Source: Propionibacteriaceae bacterium (GTDB lineage Bacteria; Actinomycetota; Actinomycetes; Propionibacteriales; Propionibacteriaceae). Taken from it: DNA of 6,152 nucleotides. The first letter of the stretch is position 1; each line of letters starts with the position of its first letter. The notes under the pieces were generated by a model. The model searched no databases and was not told the DNA's origin. It worked only from the letters and a program-made list of their open reading frames with translations. Shown here piece after piece: positions 5,331 to 6,152 of the stretch. The position numbers were made by a program, and so were the translations under genes. The stretch lies in the NCBI GenBank assembly GCA_031287505.1, contig JAITSW010000100.1:1-6152 (forward strand), given 5' to 3'.

Positions 5331-6152
5331 ATGACCACAGCGGTTTCACCTGAGCGCCAACAAGTAGCTCGCAAGAAGTTATCACCGCGCAAACGCGCCC
5401 AGTACACCCGCATCGCGCAGTATTTAGTGTTAGCGCTTCTGGCAATTGGGGCTGTGGTTTCAATAGACGGCGGCGCTTTGCAGCGCTCGTTCTTCCGGCC
5501 AGATTTGATTGCCTCAACCCTGACCTACGAAATCTTGTACGCGTTCGGCAACACGCTCGCCTACACCGTTGGAGCCTTCATTATCGGCCTTCTCATTGGC
5601 ACGCTACTAGCTTTGATGAAGCTCTCCCAGGTTGCCCCCTACCGTTGGATTGCCACCATCTACACCGAGTTTTTCCGGGGCGTTCCCGCGCTCATCGTGA
5701 TAATGGTCTTCAGTAATATCTCCATTGTGTTTCCGGGTTTCAAAATCCCCTGGGACCCGTATCTGACTGTTTGGCTGGCGTTGGGAATGGTATCGAGCGC
5801 CTATATGTCTGAGACTATCCGGGCTGGCGTTCAAGCCGTCCCAAAAGGCCAAGTAGAGGCGGCTAGAGCGCTCGGAATGCCCGCTGGGATGGCCTCACAC
5901 CGAATAGTGCTACCACAGGCTTTCCGGATCGTGATTCCGCCGCTAACCAACGAATTGATCCTGCTAACCAAAGACTCATCGCTCGTATACATCATGGGGT
6001 TGACAGGTTTGGCGTTCGAGCTGACTAAATATGGACGCTTCTGGTCTGATCAAAATGCCAATATGACCCCGCTGATGATCGCCGCGCTGTGTTATTTGAT
6101 TATCACCGTCCCGCTTTCCATCTTGGTGCGCCGGATGGAAGCCAAAGCCGAC
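5331..6152 (+). CDS. Amino-acid ABC transporter permease, 3' end cut by the window edge
   Basis: Membrane subunit of the polar-amino-acid importer (HisM/GlnP-type). I translated 274 codons, open to the window end; the stop lies beyond. Seen: a charged cytoplasmic N-terminus (1-28), rich in Arg and Lys; a first hydrophobic segment at about 30-44; an extracytoplasmic stretch (45-70); membrane segments at about 73-96, 117-134, 144-159 and 246-266; and the family signature TEFFRGVPALI (112-122). The cytoplasmic EAA loop that docks the ATPase covers about 174-200: VEAARALGMPA (175-185), with Glu176, Ala177, Ala178 and Gly182, then IVLPQAFR (192-199). AAGGAG (5320-5325) lies 5 nt before the ATG. 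The N-terminal extension plus extra first segment is common in actinobacterial members. It is cotranscribed with or partly uncoupled from the upstream binding-protein gene by the hairpin. An ATPase gene is expected next. Confidence 0.93.
   Translation, partial: MTTAVSPERQQVARKKLSPRKRAQYTRIAQYLVLALLAIGAVVSIDGGALQRSFFRPDLIASTLTYEILYAFGNTLAYTVGAFIIGLLIGTLLALMKLSQVAPYRWIATIYTEFFRGVPALIVIMVFSNISIVFPGFKIPWDPYLTVWLALGMVSSAYMSETIRAGVQAVPKGQVEAARALGMPAGMASHRIVLPQAFRIVIPPLTNELILLTKDSSLVYIMGLTGLAFELTKYGRFWSDQNANMTPLMIAALCYLIITVPLSILVRRMEAKAD

Noticed and set aside
5254..5517. An 87-codon minus-strand frame covering the hairpin and the permease start
   Set aside because: Formed by the inverted repeat and the antisense of the permease gene; no motif supports it.
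1..6152. A new defence, mobile or multi-gene accessory system
   Set aside because: All major frames belong to known housekeeping or transport families with normal lengths. I saw no transposase, integrase, tRNA, CRISPR spacing or compositional break.

Overview
The window looks like ordinary chromosome from an actinomycete (Actinomycetota) of moderate GC content, visibly below that of streptomycetes. The strongest evidence is a complete mshC. It encodes the cysteine ligase of mycothiol synthesis, a thiol pathway essentially confined to this phylum. HisE and HisG also read like their mycobacterial counterparts. Family or genus cannot be fixed from this sequence.

Layout. The left 2.36 kb is a leftward unit, mshC > hisE > hisG, with hisG cut by the left edge. 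An 85-bp divergent intergenic region (2360-2444) separates it from a rightward pair, uppP and an aldo/keto reductase gene, which overlap by 4 nt. After a 117-bp gap (4253-4369) comes a rightward amino-acid ABC importer. It has a lipoprotein substrate-binding protein (4370-5230), a 100-bp gap holding a perfect 19-bp inverted repeat, and a permease gene running off the right edge. The ATPase gene is expected just beyond 6152. No gene-free stretch exceeds 300 bp.

How the genes work together. HisG and HisE catalyse steps 1 and 2 of histidine synthesis (PRPP + ATP to PR-ATP, then PR-ATP to PR-AMP). MshC joins cysteine to GlcN-inositol for the redox buffer mycothiol. UppP recycles undecaprenyl pyrophosphate for the cell wall. 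The reductase has no assignable substrate. The importer brings in a polar amino acid, possibly glutamine, glutamate or a relative. uppP, mshC, hisE and hisG also lie within one neighbourhood in Mycobacterium tuberculosis, so this half of the window is conserved housekeeping synteny.

I see no mobile element, CRISPR array, RNA gene or convincing new multi-gene system. The points most worth a second look are the long intercistronic hairpin inside the ABC operon, a cysteine at the fourth zinc-ligand position of MshC, and a small inverted repeat abutting the ribosome binding site of the binding-protein gene.
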